Below are positions 44,016-53,585 of a stretch of DNA of 64,000 bases, in pieces. The DNA comes from Ferrimonas gelatinilytica. GTDB lineage: Bacteria; Pseudomonadota; Gammaproteobacteria; Enterobacterales; Shewanellaceae. How positions within the stretch are numbered: position 1 is the stretch's first letter; each line of letters starts with the position of its first letter. Made by a program: the position numbers and the translations under genes. The stretch lies in contig NZ_BAABLF010000005.1 in the NCBI RefSeq assembly GCF_039544205.1, forward strand, positions 186,001 to 250,000. Reading direction: 5' to 3'. The notes beneath the pieces were generated by a model. It was given only the letters and a program-made list of their open reading frames with translations, was not told the origin of the DNA and did not search any database.

Positions 44016-47000
44016 ATGGCGACAGTCCAATCCAGCCCCTCCGTTTTGCTCGATAACGTGGTGGATCTGATCCACCGTAAAAACGATGTTTACGATGCCG
44101 CGCTGCTCGAACGCTTTGCGCGCATCCTGCTCGGCACACTGTCCGCAGATGACCTCAATCAGCGTAAGGACAGCGAACTTTACGGTGCCACCCTGAGTCT
44201 TTGGAACCACCTGAACCAGGCGGATCCCAAGAAAAGCAGCAATCACATCTATAACCCCGCGCAAAGTACGCACGGTTGGAGCTCGCCGCACACCATCATC
44301 GAGTTGGTTCAGCCCGATATGCCGTTCCTGGTGGACTCTGTCGCCATGGTGTTGAACCGTTTCAACATTACAACTCACCTGACCATACACACCCCCATCG
44401 CGGTTGAGCGTGATGAGAAGGGGCGGATCCAAGCCATCTCCCGGGTGAATGAGGCATCCGCCGAGGCACAGCGGATCTCGGTGTTCCTGGTGGAGGTAGA
44501 TAACCAGGCGGAAGGCGAGGCACAGAAGGCCTTGTCCATGGAGTTTGATTCTGTACTGGAAGATATCACCGCCGCGGTCAGCGATTGGCGACCGATGCAG
44601 AAGAAGCTGGCCCAAATCACTCAGGAAATGCGGACCTCTGTGCCATTTGGACCGGAGTCGGAGCGTGAGGAAGCGTTGGCGTTCCTGGATTTCATCTCCG
44701 ATCACCACTTTACCTTCCTGGGTTACCGCTACTACCACCTGAACAAGGTGGAGGGGGACCTGGCGCTTGAGCCGGACCATGAAACCAGCCTCGGCACCCT
44801 GGCTCTGCGTCCCAGCCAGCACGCGAGGCTGATGCTCTCCTCCTTGCCCCAGGCCGCCCGCAAGGCCGCGCTCAACAGCGAGCCGCTGTTGCTGACCAAG
44901 ACCAATGCCAAGAGTCGCGTTCACCGCCCTGCCTATATCGATTACATCGGCATCAAGCGGTTTGATGATCAGGGCCAGGTGATCGGAGAGCATCGATTTA
45001 TCGGTCTCTATGCCTCCACCATGTACAACCGCAGCCCCAGCCAGATCCCCGTGTTTCGTGCCAAGATGCAGCGGGTGATCGACATGTCCGGTATGGCGCC
45101 GCGCAGTCATGACTATAAGGCGCTGCTCAATATCCTCGAGACCTTCCCGCGGGATGAGCTGCTTCAGTCAACGGACAAGCAGCTTTACCACACCGCTATC
45201 GGGATCCTGCATATGCAGGACAGGGACAAGGTGAAGCTGTTCGTGCGCAAGGACCTGTTTGGCCGCTTTGTCAGTGCCTTGGTTTACACCTCTAAGGATC
45301 GTTACAACACCGAGTTGCGGATCCGGACCCAGGCTTTGCTGGCAAAAACCTTCCAGACCGACGATCCGGTCGAGTTCACCACCTACTTTTCCGAGTCCCC
45401 CCTGGCACGCACCCTCTATCTGGTAAAGGTTGACAGCAACGAGATGGAAATTGATACGCAAGAACTGGAAACCAACCTGATGGAATTGGCCCGCACCTGG
45501 GAGGATAAGCTGGACAGCGTCCTTTTGGAGACCCACGGCGAAGCCATGGGCAAAAAGCTATGCCGCAGCTTTGTTAACGCCTTTCCCCGCAGCTACAAGG
45601 AAGATGTGCTGCCCAGTGCGGCGCTGGAAGACATTCATCAACTGCAAGCACTGGATGACGATAATACGCTGGGGATGCTGTTTTACCGTCCCCAGGAAGC
45701 CGGTGCCAGCAAGCGCCGTGTGAGCCTTAAGCTCTACCGCAAGGATGAGCCTATCCCCCTCTCTGATATCCTGCCGATGCTGGAAAACTTTGGCCTGCGG
45801 GTGATCGGCGAGCGCCCCTACCGGGTGATCAGCGCCGAAGGGGATGAGTTCTGGATCCTCGACTTCTCCATGATGCTGACCGAGGCGATAGAAGAGGAGA
45901 TCGGCAGTTACCAGAAACGCTTTGAGCAGGCGCTGGAGTCGACCTGGACTGGTATCTTCGAAAACGATGCTTTTAACCAGCTGGTGCTCAGTGCCGGCCT
46001 GAGTGGCCTAGAAGTCACCATTTTCCGTGCCTACGCCAAGTACATGCGTCAGCTCGGCAGCACCTTCTCCGGCCGTTACATTGCCGAGACTCTGGACAGT
46101 TATCCAGCCATCACTCGGGAGCTGATGGCGTTGTTTAAGAAGCGGTTTGACCCGGCTGTCAGCGGCAAACGAGATGGCGACCGGATCCGCAACCGCATCA
46201 TCGAGATGCTCGAAGAGGTCGCCAACCTGGATGACGATCGGATCATCCGCCGCTACATCGAACTGGTGGATGCCACCCTGCGGACCAACTTCTTCCAGCG
46301 GAACGAGCAGGGGCAGCCCAAAGATTATCTCTCGTTCAAATTCCAGCCCAACCGGATCCCGGAGATCCCGCTGCCGGTGCCGAAGTTCGAGATCTTCGTG
46401 TACTCCGCCCGCATCGAAGGGGTGCACCTGCGTGGCGGCAAAGTGGCCCGCGGTGGCCTGCGCTGGTCCGACCGCCGGGAGGATTTCCGTACCGAGGTGC
46501 TGGGGCTGGTTAAGGCGCAGCAGGTGAAGAACACCGTCATCGTGCCTTCCGGTGCGAAAGGCGGTTTCGTTTGTAAACAGTTGCCGTCGGAGCGTGATGC
46601 GATGCTCACCGAAGGGCAGGCGTGTTACCGCACCTTCATCCGTGGCTTGCTGGACCTGACCGATAACGTGGTTCAGGGCGAGTTGGTTCCCCCCCAAGAT
46701 GTGGTTCGTCATGACGAAGAGGATCCCTACCTGGTGGTGGCGGCGGACAAGGGAACCGCAACCTTCTCAGATATCGCCAACGCGATCTCTGAGGAATATG
46801 GGTTCTGGCTGGGGGACGCGTTCGCCTCAGGTGGTCAGTACGGCTATGACCACAAGAAGATGGGGATCACCGCACGCGGTGCCTGGGAGTCGGTGAAACG
46901 TCACTTCCGCGAGCGCGGCATCGATTGCCAGAGCACCGAGTTTACCTGTGTCGGCATTGGTGACATGGCCGGTGATGTGTTTGGTAACGGCATGCTGCTG

Positions 47001-48863
47001 TCGGAGAAGATCCGGCTGCAGGCGGCGTTCAACCATATGCACATCTTTATTGATCCTACTCCCGATGCGGCAGCGAGCTTTGTGGAGCGCCAGCGCCTGT
47101 TCGCGTTGCCGCGTTCCAGCTGGGAAGACTACGACGCCGAGCTGATCTCCAAGGGGGGCGGCATATTCAGCCGCACCAGCAAGTCCATCAAGCTCACGCC
47201 TGAGATCAAGTCGATGATCCGCACCAAGCGGGCGCAGATGACGCCGAACGAGCTGATCCATGCGCTGCTGCAGATGGAGGTGGATCTGCTTTGGAACGGT
47301 GGGATCGGCACCTACGTAAAGGCCGCGTCCGAGACACATGCGGATGTGGGCGACCGTGCCAATGACGCGGTGCGGATCAACGGCGGTCAACTGCGGGCTA
47401 AGATCGTGGGTGAAGGGGGTAACCTCGGCCTCACCCAGCTCGGCCGCATCGAGTACGCCCGCGCCGGTGGACGCATCAACACCGACTTCGTGGACAATGT
47501 GGGTGGGGTGGATTGTTCCGATAACGAGGTCAACATCAAGATCCTGCTCAACGCGCTGGTGACCGAGGGGGACATGACCACCAAGCAGCGTAACGGGCTG
47601 CTTGAAGCGATGACCGACGAGGTGGCGGAGATCGTACTGGAGGACTGTCGCGACCAGACTCTCTCCATCTCGGTCACGGAGATGCGCAACGGCGAGCAGA
47701 TCAAGGAGCAGACCCGCTTTATCCACTACCTGGAGCGGGAAGGGAAGCTGGACCGGGCACTGGAATTTTTGCCTAATGATGATGAGCTGGCGGAGCGGCT
47801 GGCATCCGGCCAGGGGCTTACCCGTCCGGAGCTCTCCGTCCTGGTGGCCTACGCCAAGATGGTGCTCAAGGAGCAGCTGGTGGACCCGGTCATCACCGAT
47901 AATGCCCATCTTTCTCAGCGGATGTTCCACTACTTTCCGCAGCGCCTCCAGGATAAGTTTGGCGACTGGATGGGTCGCCACCCGCTGCGTGGCGAAATCG
48001 TGGCGACCAGCCTGGCTAACAGCCTGATCAACGACATGGGCCTCAATTTTGTACAGCGGATGCAGGATGAGACCGGTGCCTCTGTCGCCGAGGTTGCGAT
48101 CAGTTACACTATCGCCGCACAAGTTTTTGATTTTGAAAGGATCAAAACGGAAATTGTGGCGCTGGATAACGACGTCGAAAGTGACACGCAATACCGTATG
48201 TTATACGAACTGCAGCGTACCGTTCGTCGTGCGAGCCGCTGGTTCCTGCGTCACCGTGGCGGCAGCCTCGATATCGAACAGGGGATCGCCATGTACCGGC
48301 CGGTGGTTGGTGTCCTCAACGAGCAGTTTGAGCGGATCACCGAGGCGGATGAGGTGCAAGCGCTGGCGCAACGGGCGCAAAAGTTCATCACCGCCGGCGT
48401 GCCGGAGGGGCTCGCAAACTACGTTGCCCGCTTGAGCACGCTGTTCTCCGCCCTGGATATCGCAGAAGTCGCCGAGGCCAGGGGGATGCCGGTTCCCTTG
48501 GTGGCGGAAACCTATTACCGCCTCGGAGCCCGGATCGAGCTGCACTGGTTCCTCGAGCAGATCAACGAGCAGGTGGTCTCTAACCATTGGCAGGCCCTGG
48601 CCCGCGCCGCTTTCCGGGAGGAGCTCGACTGGATGCAGCGTAAGCTGGCGGATGTGGTGCTGGATCACTGCCAATCGGAGTGTGACGCTCAAGCCATCAT
48701 CGATCGCTGGGTGGGTGACAATGACATCAGCCTGAACCGCTGGATGCATATGATGGCAGAGTTCAGAACTTCTAAGAGCCACGAGTTCGCGAAGTTCTCG
48801 GTGGCCCTGCGGGAGCTGAACCTGATGATCATGCGTTGCGACACGGTTGCCGAAGCGCAATAA
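44016..48863 (+). CDS. gdhB: NAD-specific glutamate dehydrogenase, large (about 180 kDa) class
   Basis: Oxidatively deaminates glutamate to 2-oxoglutarate and ammonia with NAD+, used for amino-acid catabolism. The 1615-residue protein has an N-terminal ACT-like regulatory region (about residues 30-650), then the catalytic domain (about 700-1250), with RGGLRWSDRREDFRTEVLGL and VIVPSGAKGGFVCK around the substrate-binding lysines, GIGDMAGDVFGNGML for the nucleotide, and KIVGEGGNLGLTQLGRIEYA, plus a C-terminal helical domain. This matches the L-GDH described in Pseudomonas, Shewanella and Streptomyces. The start MATVQSS has AGGA upstream; the ORF extends further back without support. It is closed by a strong terminator before pyrD. 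Confidence 0.97.
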   Translation: MATVQSSPSVLLDNVVDLIHRKNDVYDAALLERFARILLGTLSADDLNQRKDSELYGATLSLWNHLNQADPKKSSNHIYNPAQSTHGWSSPHTIIELVQPDMPFLVDSVAMVLNRFNITTHLTIHTPIAVERDEKGRIQAISRVNEASAEAQRISVFLVEVDNQAEGEAQKALSMEFDSVLEDITAAVSDWRPMQKKLAQITQEMRTSVPFGPESEREEALAFLDFISDHHFTFLGYRYYHLNKVEGDLALEPDHETSLGTLALRPSQHARLMLSSLPQAARKAALNSEPLLLTKTNAKSRVHRPAYIDYIGIKRFDDQGQVIGEHRFIGLYASTMYNRSPSQIPVFRAKMQRVIDMSGMAPRSHDYKALLNILETFPRDELLQSTDKQLYHTAIGILHMQDRDKVKLFVRKDLFGRFVSALVYTSKDRYNTELRIRTQALLAKTFQTDDPVEFTTYFSESPLARTLYLVKVDSNEMEIDTQELETNLMELARTWEDKLDSVLLETHGEAMGKKLCRSFVNAFPRSYKEDVLPSAALEDIHQLQALDDDNTLGMLFYRPQEAGASKRRVSLKLYRKDEPIPLSDILPMLENFGLRVIGERPYRVISAEGDEFWILDFSMMLTEAIEEEIGSYQKRFEQALESTWTGIFENDAFNQLVLSAGLSGLEVTIFRAYAKYMRQLGSTFSGRYIAETLDSYPAITRELMALFKKRFDPAVSGKRDGDRIRNRIIEMLEEVANLDDDRIIRRYIELVDATLRTNFFQRNEQGQPKDYLSFKFQPNRIPEIPLPVPKFEIFVYSARIEGVHLRGGKVARGGLRWSDRREDFRTEVLGLVKAQQVKNTVIVPSGAKGGFVCKQLPSERDAMLTEGQACYRTFIRGLLDLTDNVVQGELVPPQDVVRHDEEDPYLVVAADKGTATFSDIANAISEEYGFWLGDAFASGGQYGYDHKKMGITARGAWESVKRHFRERGIDCQSTEFTCVGIGDMAGDVFGNGMLLSEKIRLQAAFNHMHIFIDPTPDAAASFVERQRLFALPRSSWEDYDAELISKGGGIFSRTSKSIKLTPEIKSMIRTKRAQMTPNELIHALLQMEVDLLWNGGIGTYVKAASETHADVGDRANDAVRINGGQLRAKIVGEGGNLGLTQLGRIEYARAGGRINTDFVDNVGGVDCSDNEVNIKILLNALVTEGDMTTKQRNGLLEAMTDEVAEIVLEDCRDQTLSISVTEMRNGEQIKEQTRFIHYLEREGKLDRALEFLPNDDELAERLASGQGLTRPELSVLVAYAKMVLKEQLVDPVITDNAHLSQRMFHYFPQRLQDKFGDWMGRHPLRGEIVATSLANSLINDMGLNFVQRMQDETGASVAEVAISYTIAAQVFDFERIKTEIVALDNDVESDTQYRMLYELQRTVRRASRWFLRHRGGSLDIEQGIAMYRPVVGVLNEQFERITEADEVQALAQRAQKFITAGVPEGLANYVARLSTLFSALDIAEVAEARGMPVPLVAETYYRLGARIELHWFLEQINEQVVSNHWQALARAAFREELDWMQRKLADVVLDHCQSECDAQAIIDRWVGDNDISLNRWMHMMAEFRTSKSHEFAKFSVALRELNLMIMRCDTVAEAQ

Positions 48864-48882
48864 GAGACAATTTGGATGGGAA

Positions 48883-48909
48883 GCCCCGGTGTTGACCGGG
48901 GCTTTTTTT
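48883..48909 (+). terminator. Terminator after gdhB
   Basis: GCCCCGGT pairs with ACCGGGGC around GTTG, followed by seven Ts; only 14 bases separate the T run from the pyrD start. Confidence 0.93.
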
Positions 48910-48923
48910 GAACAGGAGATACG

Positions 48924-49955
48924 ATGTTTTACTGCCTTGCTCAGAAAGTGCTGTTTCAAACACAACCGGAACTGGCCCACAACCTGGCGATGACGGGGAT
49001 CCGCTGGACCGCCAACACCCCTTTGGATCGCCTTTACCGACAGGATGTGGCATCGGCACCGGTGGAGTTTATGGGGATCCAGTTTCCTAACCCGGTGGGC
49101 CTGGCGGCGGGTATGGACAAAGATGGTGAAGCGATCAACGGGTTTGCCGCCATGGGCTTCGGTCACGTCGAGGTGGGCACCGTTACCCCCCGGCCGCAAC
49201 CGGGCAATGAGAAGCCGCGCTCTTTTCGTTTAAAACCGGCCCGGGCGATCATTAATCGAATGGGTTTCAATAACAAGGGCGTGGATAATCTGGTTGCCAA
49301 CATCAAGGCGGCGAACCCGGGTAACTGTGTTATCGGCGTAAACATCGGGAAGAACAAGGACACACCGTTGGAGCAGGGCAAGGAGGATTACCTCTTCTGC
49401 ATGGAGCGGGTTTATGAGGTCGCCGGCTACATTACCGTGAACATCTCCTCCCCCAACACCCCGGGGCTGCGTTCACTTCAGTACGGTGAGATGCTGGATG
49501 ATCTGTTGAGCAGCCTGAAGGCGAAGCAGGCGGAGCTGGCAGAACAACACGGCAAATACGTGCCCGTGGCGCTGAAAGTGGCCCCTGACTTGAGTGACGA
49601 GGAGATCGCCGCCGTGTGCGATTCCCTGCTTAGAAACCGTTTCGATGGCGTCATCGCCACCAACACCACACTCAGTCGGGAAGGGGTGGAAGACCTGCCG
49701 GAACACAGCGAGGCGGGGGGGCTCTCCGGGGTTCCGCTGCGTGAACGAGCCACCGAGGTGGTGCGTAAACTGCACCAGAACCTGGGTGATCGGCTTCCAA
49801 TCCTGGGTTGTGGCGGCATCGACTCCGGTGCAGACGCCATGGAGAAGATTAAGGCGGGTGCCAAGATGGTTCAGATCTATACCGGCTTTATCTATAACGG
49901 GCCGGCCCTGATTAAATCGATCACCGATGCCTACCTTTCGCAAAAAAAACAATGA
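48924..49955 (+). CDS. pyrD: Dihydroorotate dehydrogenase (quinone), class 2
   Basis: Membrane-associated flavoenzyme that oxidises dihydroorotate to orotate, passing electrons to quinones. The 343-residue protein has the class 2 N-terminal amphipathic helix (MFYCLAQKVLFQTQPELAHN), NPVGLAAGMDKDGEAI, NISSPNTPGLRSLQ with the catalytic serine region, and GCGGIDSGADAMEKIKAGAKMVQIYTG at the FMN phosphate site; E. coli PyrD is 336 residues. AGGAGA precedes the ATG. Since a terminator ends only 14 bases upstream, its promoter must overlap the 3' end of gdhB or read through. Confidence 0.97.
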   Translation: MFYCLAQKVLFQTQPELAHNLAMTGIRWTANTPLDRLYRQDVASAPVEFMGIQFPNPVGLAAGMDKDGEAINGFAAMGFGHVEVGTVTPRPQPGNEKPRSFRLKPARAIINRMGFNNKGVDNLVANIKAANPGNCVIGVNIGKNKDTPLEQGKEDYLFCMERVYEVAGYITVNISSPNTPGLRSLQYGEMLDDLLSSLKAKQAELAEQHGKYVPVALKVAPDLSDEEIAAVCDSLLRNRFDGVIATNTTLSREGVEDLPEHSEAGGLSGVPLRERATEVVRKLHQNLGDRLPILGCGGIDSGADAMEKIKAGAKMVQIYTGFIYNGPALIKSITDAYLSQKKQ

Positions 49956-50053
49956 AGTCATTAACCGGGAAGGGCGGCTTATAAAAATTAGCGCAGAGGC
50001 GATGCTATTTTCCCCGCTGCCTTTCCATTTTGATCTTGCTTAACGGTTCTTTG

Positions 50054-50079
50054 AAAGGGAGGCTATCAGGCCTCCCTTT
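50054..50079 (+). terminator. Terminator after pyrD
   Basis: AAAGGGAGGC pairs with GCCTCCCTTT around TATCAG, a 10-bp stem followed by CCCTTGTT; the poor T run lowers confidence. Confidence 0.75.
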
Positions 50080-50184
50080 CCCTTGTTACTATCTAGGTTC
50101 GACAGCACCATAAAACGATCATGAAACGATCCTTTCTCGGATCGTTACGATCCCGAGAGCGTAATAAAAAACTAATTAGGTCAA

Positions 50185-50217
50185 TTATTTGACGAGCGTC
50201 AAATAACCTTGCATATT
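50185..50217 (+). promoter_or_regulatory. Perfect 22-bp palindrome overlapping the presumed zapC promoter
   Basis: The arms TTATTTGACG (50185-50194) and CGTCAAATAA (50197-50206) are perfectly complementary with AG between. The left arm contains TTGACG (50189-50194), a good -35 element, and CATATT (50212-50217) lies 17 bases later as a -10. A dimer bound to the palindrome would cover the -35. The core TTGAC-N4-GTCAA is reminiscent of CRP/FNR-family boxes but differs from the FNR consensus TTGAT-N4-ATCAA. Two near copies of AAACGATC lie a little upstream (near 50114 and 50125). Confidence 0.55.
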
Positions 50218-50267
50218 TTAGAAAAAGTAAACTAGCATCAGGCGGAACACTGAAAGGATTGCCCGAT

Positions 50268-50807
50268 ATGTTATTAATGCCCGCGCAGAATTGGCTCTGG
50301 TATTACGAAAAGGAACATGACCGCTTCGCCCTGGCTTTGGGTGAGGAGATGGTGTTCCTGACGCCATATTCGGATAAGCAACTGACGCCCGACTGTCACT
50401 TTGATACCGCGTTTTCCACAGAGCATGCGGACTTTTACCAACGGGCGCTCTCCCGGTTACAAGGCGAATTAGACCTGATGGACGCGGTGTTGGTCCAGAT
50501 CGCCCTCAATATCACGGCGGCGCGCTTCTTCGCACTGCCGAGGATGCCCAAAAGCTGGCACTTTGCCCCCAGTGACCAGATCGTTTATGCCTGTGAAGGC
50601 AAGCGGGTCTCCTTGCAAAGCCCGAGCGGTCATCACCAGTTTGTGGTGGTGGAAGCCCTCGAGCAAAGTACCCTGGTGATGCTGCTGGATCCCCTTTGTG
50701 CGTTGACCGGCGGACGGGAGATGCGGCAATTTGACCTGATCAAGGTGATGAATGACCGCCTTGCCCCTGCGTCCGAAGGCCGTCATGTGCGGATCGTCGC
50801 CGCCTGA
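50268..50807 (+). CDS. zapC: Cell division protein ZapC
   Basis: Binds FtsZ and promotes Z-ring bundling. The 179-residue protein aligns with E. coli ZapC (180): MLLMPAQNWLWYYEKEHDRF matches the E. coli N terminus residue for residue in spacing, then MPKSWHF (about 93-99) and IKVMNDRLAP near the C terminus. ATG 50268 is therefore the start; an upstream TTG and a downstream ATG are in frame. AGGA lies about 10 bases before it. It follows pyrD, exactly as in E. coli. Confidence 0.93.
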   Translation: MLLMPAQNWLWYYEKEHDRFALALGEEMVFLTPYSDKQLTPDCHFDTAFSTEHADFYQRALSRLQGELDLMDAVLVQIALNITAARFFALPRMPKSWHFAPSDQIVYACEGKRVSLQSPSGHHQFVVVEALEQSTLVMLLDPLCALTGGREMRQFDLIKVMNDRLAPASEGRHVRIVAA

Positions 50808-51259
50808 ACCTGTTACTCACGTTTTCGCAGCTACCGTCCCCCACGCGTTAGTGGCTTTGCCACTCCCCGTGTGATGTCACTATGGACCTCCCATATTCAG
50901 ACCCGCTTCACCCTAATCTGACGCTGTTGCTGCCACGGCAGAGTTCACTTCACCGAGGGTGTTTACCCCGGTCATGCCCTGGGTGATGTTATCCCAATCT
51001 CGCTCGAGCAAGGTTTCACCTTAATTGCGGGCTACCAGACCGGGCCGCTGGGAACATGGTCTTTGTCGATCGAGGGAGTGGGCACCGGCTCGTGACCTTG
51101 AGAGATATCGATGTGTTGGTTGCGGGGGGCCGTGATGGAAGAGGGAAGCGCGCTCGGAGCTGGGTGAGCGAAACGGCGAGAAATCCGGTGCTGTAGCGGT
51201 TATCGGCAAGAAAAAACGGTATAATGTGGGACTTTTGCCAGTCACTAAGATCCTACCTA
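50808..51259. other. 452-bp non-coding gap between zapC and rlmKL
   Basis: In E. coli ycbX occupies this spot; here no intact gene is present. A small hairpin (AGTGGC-TTT-GCCACT, 50850-50864) lies just after zapC without a T run. A 49-codon open stretch at 50946-51095, flanked by stops and lacking a start codon, could be a decayed gene fragment but I could not relate it to YcbX. A -10 box for rlmKL lies at 51220-51225. Confidence 0.45.
51220..51225 (+). promoter_or_regulatory. -10 element of rlmKL
   Basis: A consensus TATAAT 34 bases before the rlmKL ATG. No good -35 box lies at the expected 16-18 bases upstream, so the promoter may depend on an activator or the A-rich segment before the -10. 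Confidence 0.55.
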
Positions 51260-53362
51260 ATGAAGCGTTTCTATGCCGCAGTGCCGAAAGGCCTTGAATA
51301 TCTCCTGGTCGATGAACTCAAGGCTCTTGGCGCCGAGTCCGTTCGTGAAGGCCAAGCCGTGGTGCATTTTGAGGCGGAGTTGTCTACGGCCTACCGGATC
51401 TGCCTCTGGAGTCGCCTGGCCAGCCGCGTGGTCTTGGTCCTGGCGGAGGTGAGCGCGAAAACGGCAGATGAGCTCTATGAAAACGTCAAGTCGATCTTCT
51501 GGCCCGCGGTGTTCAGCCATCAGCAGGAGTTCATGGTTGACTTTCATGGCGGGAACCGCGAGATCCGCAACAGCCAGTTTGGTGCGCTTAAAGTCAAGGA
51601 TGCCATTGTGGACGCTTTCGTAGAGGAGAGCGGTACCCGCCCCTCGGTGAGCCGCACCACACCGACCATCAAGATCGACTGTGCATTGCGTGCGGACAAA
51701 CTGCTGGTGGGGCTCAATTTCAGTGGGGCACCGATGCATCAACGCGGTTACCGTCTCGAGACCGGCAAGGCCCCCCTGAGAGAGAATCTGGCGGCGGCAA
51801 TCCTGTACCGAAGCGGCTGGGTTCAGCACACCGACGCGCCCCTTATCGATCCCTTCTGCGGTTCCGGTACCGTGGTGATCGAAGCGGCGCTGATGGCGAC
51901 GGATACCGCACCGCTGCTGCATCGTGAGCATTGGGGGTTCGCCTTCTGGGCAGGCCATCAGGATAACCTGTGGCAAGAGGCCTTGGCAGAAGCCCGGGTA
52001 CGCTCCCGCCGTGGCATGCAGCAGTGCCAAACCAAGTTCTTTGGTCGTGATATCAATCGCCGGGTATTGGCCCTGGCCAAGGAGAATGCCGAACGGGCGG
52101 GCGTTGATCACCTGATTCAGTTCGAGGGTGGGGATGCACTGACGATGCCGCTGCCCCCGGCTCAGCCTGGCTACGTGGTCAGCAACCCGCCTTACGGCGA
52201 GCGTCTCGGGCAGCTGCCGATGTTGCTTCATCTTTATGCGGCCCTGGGGCGTCAGTTCAAGGCCCATTTCGCCAACTGGAAAGTCAGCCTGCTGTGCAGC
52301 GAGCCGATGCTGTTGAGCGCGCTGCGTCTGAAAGCCGATAAACAGTACAAGTTGTTTAACGGGGCGCTGGAGGTCCAACTCGCCAACTACCAGATTGGCG
52401 AGGGTGGTAGCGGCCGGGTATTCGGCGAAGATTTTGCCAACCGCCTGCGTAAAAACCGCAAGCAACTGGCCAAGTGGGTGAAGCGGGAAGCGATCGAGTG
52501 TTATCGCGTCTATGACGCGGATCTTCCCGACTACAACGTGGCGGTGGACTGTTACCAGGATTGGGTGGTGGTACAGGAGTACGCACCGCCAAAGTCGATC
52601 TCACCGCAAAAGGCGCAGCAACGTCTTATCGATGTGCTGCTGCACCTGCCGGAAGTGCTCGAGATCGATCCGGAAAAGATTGTGTTGAAAACCCGTCAGC
52701 AGCAGAAGGGCAAGGAGCAGTACCAGCGCATGGCGGAGCGCGAGCAGCAGCTCCAGGTGCGTGAATACGGGGCGACTTTCCTGGTGAACCTCACCGACTA
52801 TCTCGATACCGGCCTGTTCCTCGATCACCGCCTGGCTCGCCGCTATATTCAGGAACACGCCAGGGACAAGGATTTCCTTAACCTCTTCGCCTATACCGGC
52901 TCGGCGTCCGTTCATGCGGCGCTGGGAGGGGCGAAGACCACCACCACGGTGGACATGTCAAAAACCTACCTGCGCTGGGCGGAGGATAATTTCCAGGTGA
53001 ACCGCTTGCGTGGTCGTCAGCATAGGTTCGAGCAGGGTGACTGCCTGGCCTGGCTGACCCAGTGCGATCAGCAGTTTGATTTTATCTTTATCGATCCTCC
53101 GACCTTCTCCAACTCCAAACGGATGGAGCAGACCTTCGACGTTCAGCGTGACCACCTTTGGCTGATGACTCAGCTTAAACGGCTGCTGCGCCCAGGGGGC
53201 GAGATCCTGTTCTCCAACAACAAGCGTGGTTTCAAGCTCGATGACGAGGGTGTGGCACAGTTGGGGCTGACTGCGCAGAACATTACGGAGCAGACCCGCT
53301 CGCCGGACTTCGCCCGTAACAAACATATTCACAACGCCTGGTTGATCCGACATGCCCAGTGA
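51260..53362 (+). CDS. rlmL: Bifunctional 23S rRNA methyltransferase RlmKL
   Basis: Fusion of two methyltransferases that modify domain V of 23S rRNA: m2G2445 (RlmL half, N-terminal) and m7G2069 (RlmK half, C-terminal). The 700-residue protein (E. coli 702) has a THUMP domain (about residues 40-155), the RlmL motif N309-P-P-Y-G at the same residue number as in E. coli, and the RlmK domain with NLFAYTGSASVHAALGGA and FDFIFIDPPTFSNSKRM. The start MKRFYAAVPKGLEYLL at ATG 51260 is the family N terminus. The stop overlaps the following glutaredoxin-like gene by 11 bases. Confidence 0.97.
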   Translation: MKRFYAAVPKGLEYLLVDELKALGAESVREGQAVVHFEAELSTAYRICLWSRLASRVVLVLAEVSAKTADELYENVKSIFWPAVFSHQQEFMVDFHGGNREIRNSQFGALKVKDAIVDAFVEESGTRPSVSRTTPTIKIDCALRADKLLVGLNFSGAPMHQRGYRLETGKAPLRENLAAAILYRSGWVQHTDAPLIDPFCGSGTVVIEAALMATDTAPLLHREHWGFAFWAGHQDNLWQEALAEARVRSRRGMQQCQTKFFGRDINRRVLALAKENAERAGVDHLIQFEGGDALTMPLPPAQPGYVVSNPPYGERLGQLPMLLHLYAALGRQFKAHFANWKVSLLCSEPMLLSALRLKADKQYKLFNGALEVQLANYQIGEGGSGRVFGEDFANRLRKNRKQLAKWVKREAIECYRVYDADLPDYNVAVDCYQDWVVVQEYAPPKSISPQKAQQRLIDVLLHLPEVLEIDPEKIVLKTRQQQKGKEQYQRMAEREQQLQVREYGATFLVNLTDYLDTGLFLDHRLARRYIQEHARDKDFLNLFAYTGSASVHAALGGAKTTTTVDMSKTYLRWAEDNFQVNRLRGRQHRFEQGDCLAWLTQCDQQFDFIFIDPPTFSNSKRMEQTFDVQRDHLWLMTQLKRLLRPGGEILFSNNKRGFKLDDEGVAQLGLTAQNITEQTRSPDFARNKHIHNAWLIRHAQ

Positions 53363-53585
53363 CCTAACCCTGTTTCACAGCGATGGCTGCCACCTGTGTG
53401 AGCAGGCCGAAGCCTTGCTGGGCCAGTCCGGCCACGCCTATCGGCTGGCGGAGATCTGTGATCGCCCTGAGTGGGTGGAACGTTACGGCGTGCGGATCCC
53501 CGTGGTACGTCGTGGCGATGGCAAAGAGCTCGGCTGGCCCTTCACCCTCGATCAACTCATGGAATTTCTAAAGGACGCGGTATGA
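53352..53585 (+). CDS. Glutaredoxin-like small thiol protein
   Basis: A 77-residue protein with a thioredoxin-fold pattern: TLFHSDGCHLCEQAEALL with redox pair C13-x-x-C16, then the cis-proline segment VRIPVVRR (about residues 47-54) and a C-terminal helix. It belongs to the short glutaredoxin family protein group (DUF836-like). It starts inside rlmKL and overlaps uup by four bases (ATGA), so the three genes are translated from one message. E. coli lacks it between rlmL and uup. The physiological disulfide partner is unknown. Confidence 0.88.
   Translation: MPSDLTLFHSDGCHLCEQAEALLGQSGHAYRLAEICDRPEWVERYGVRIPVVRRGDGKELGWPFTLDQLMEFLKDAV

Noticed and set aside
43989..45110. 373-codon open frame antisense to the gdhB 5' end
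   Set aside because: Same reason: coding-strand evidence is decisive and the antisense translation shows no domain.
46827..48191. 454-codon open frame antisense to gdhB
   Set aside because: Shadow frame; the plus strand encodes conserved dehydrogenase motifs throughout.
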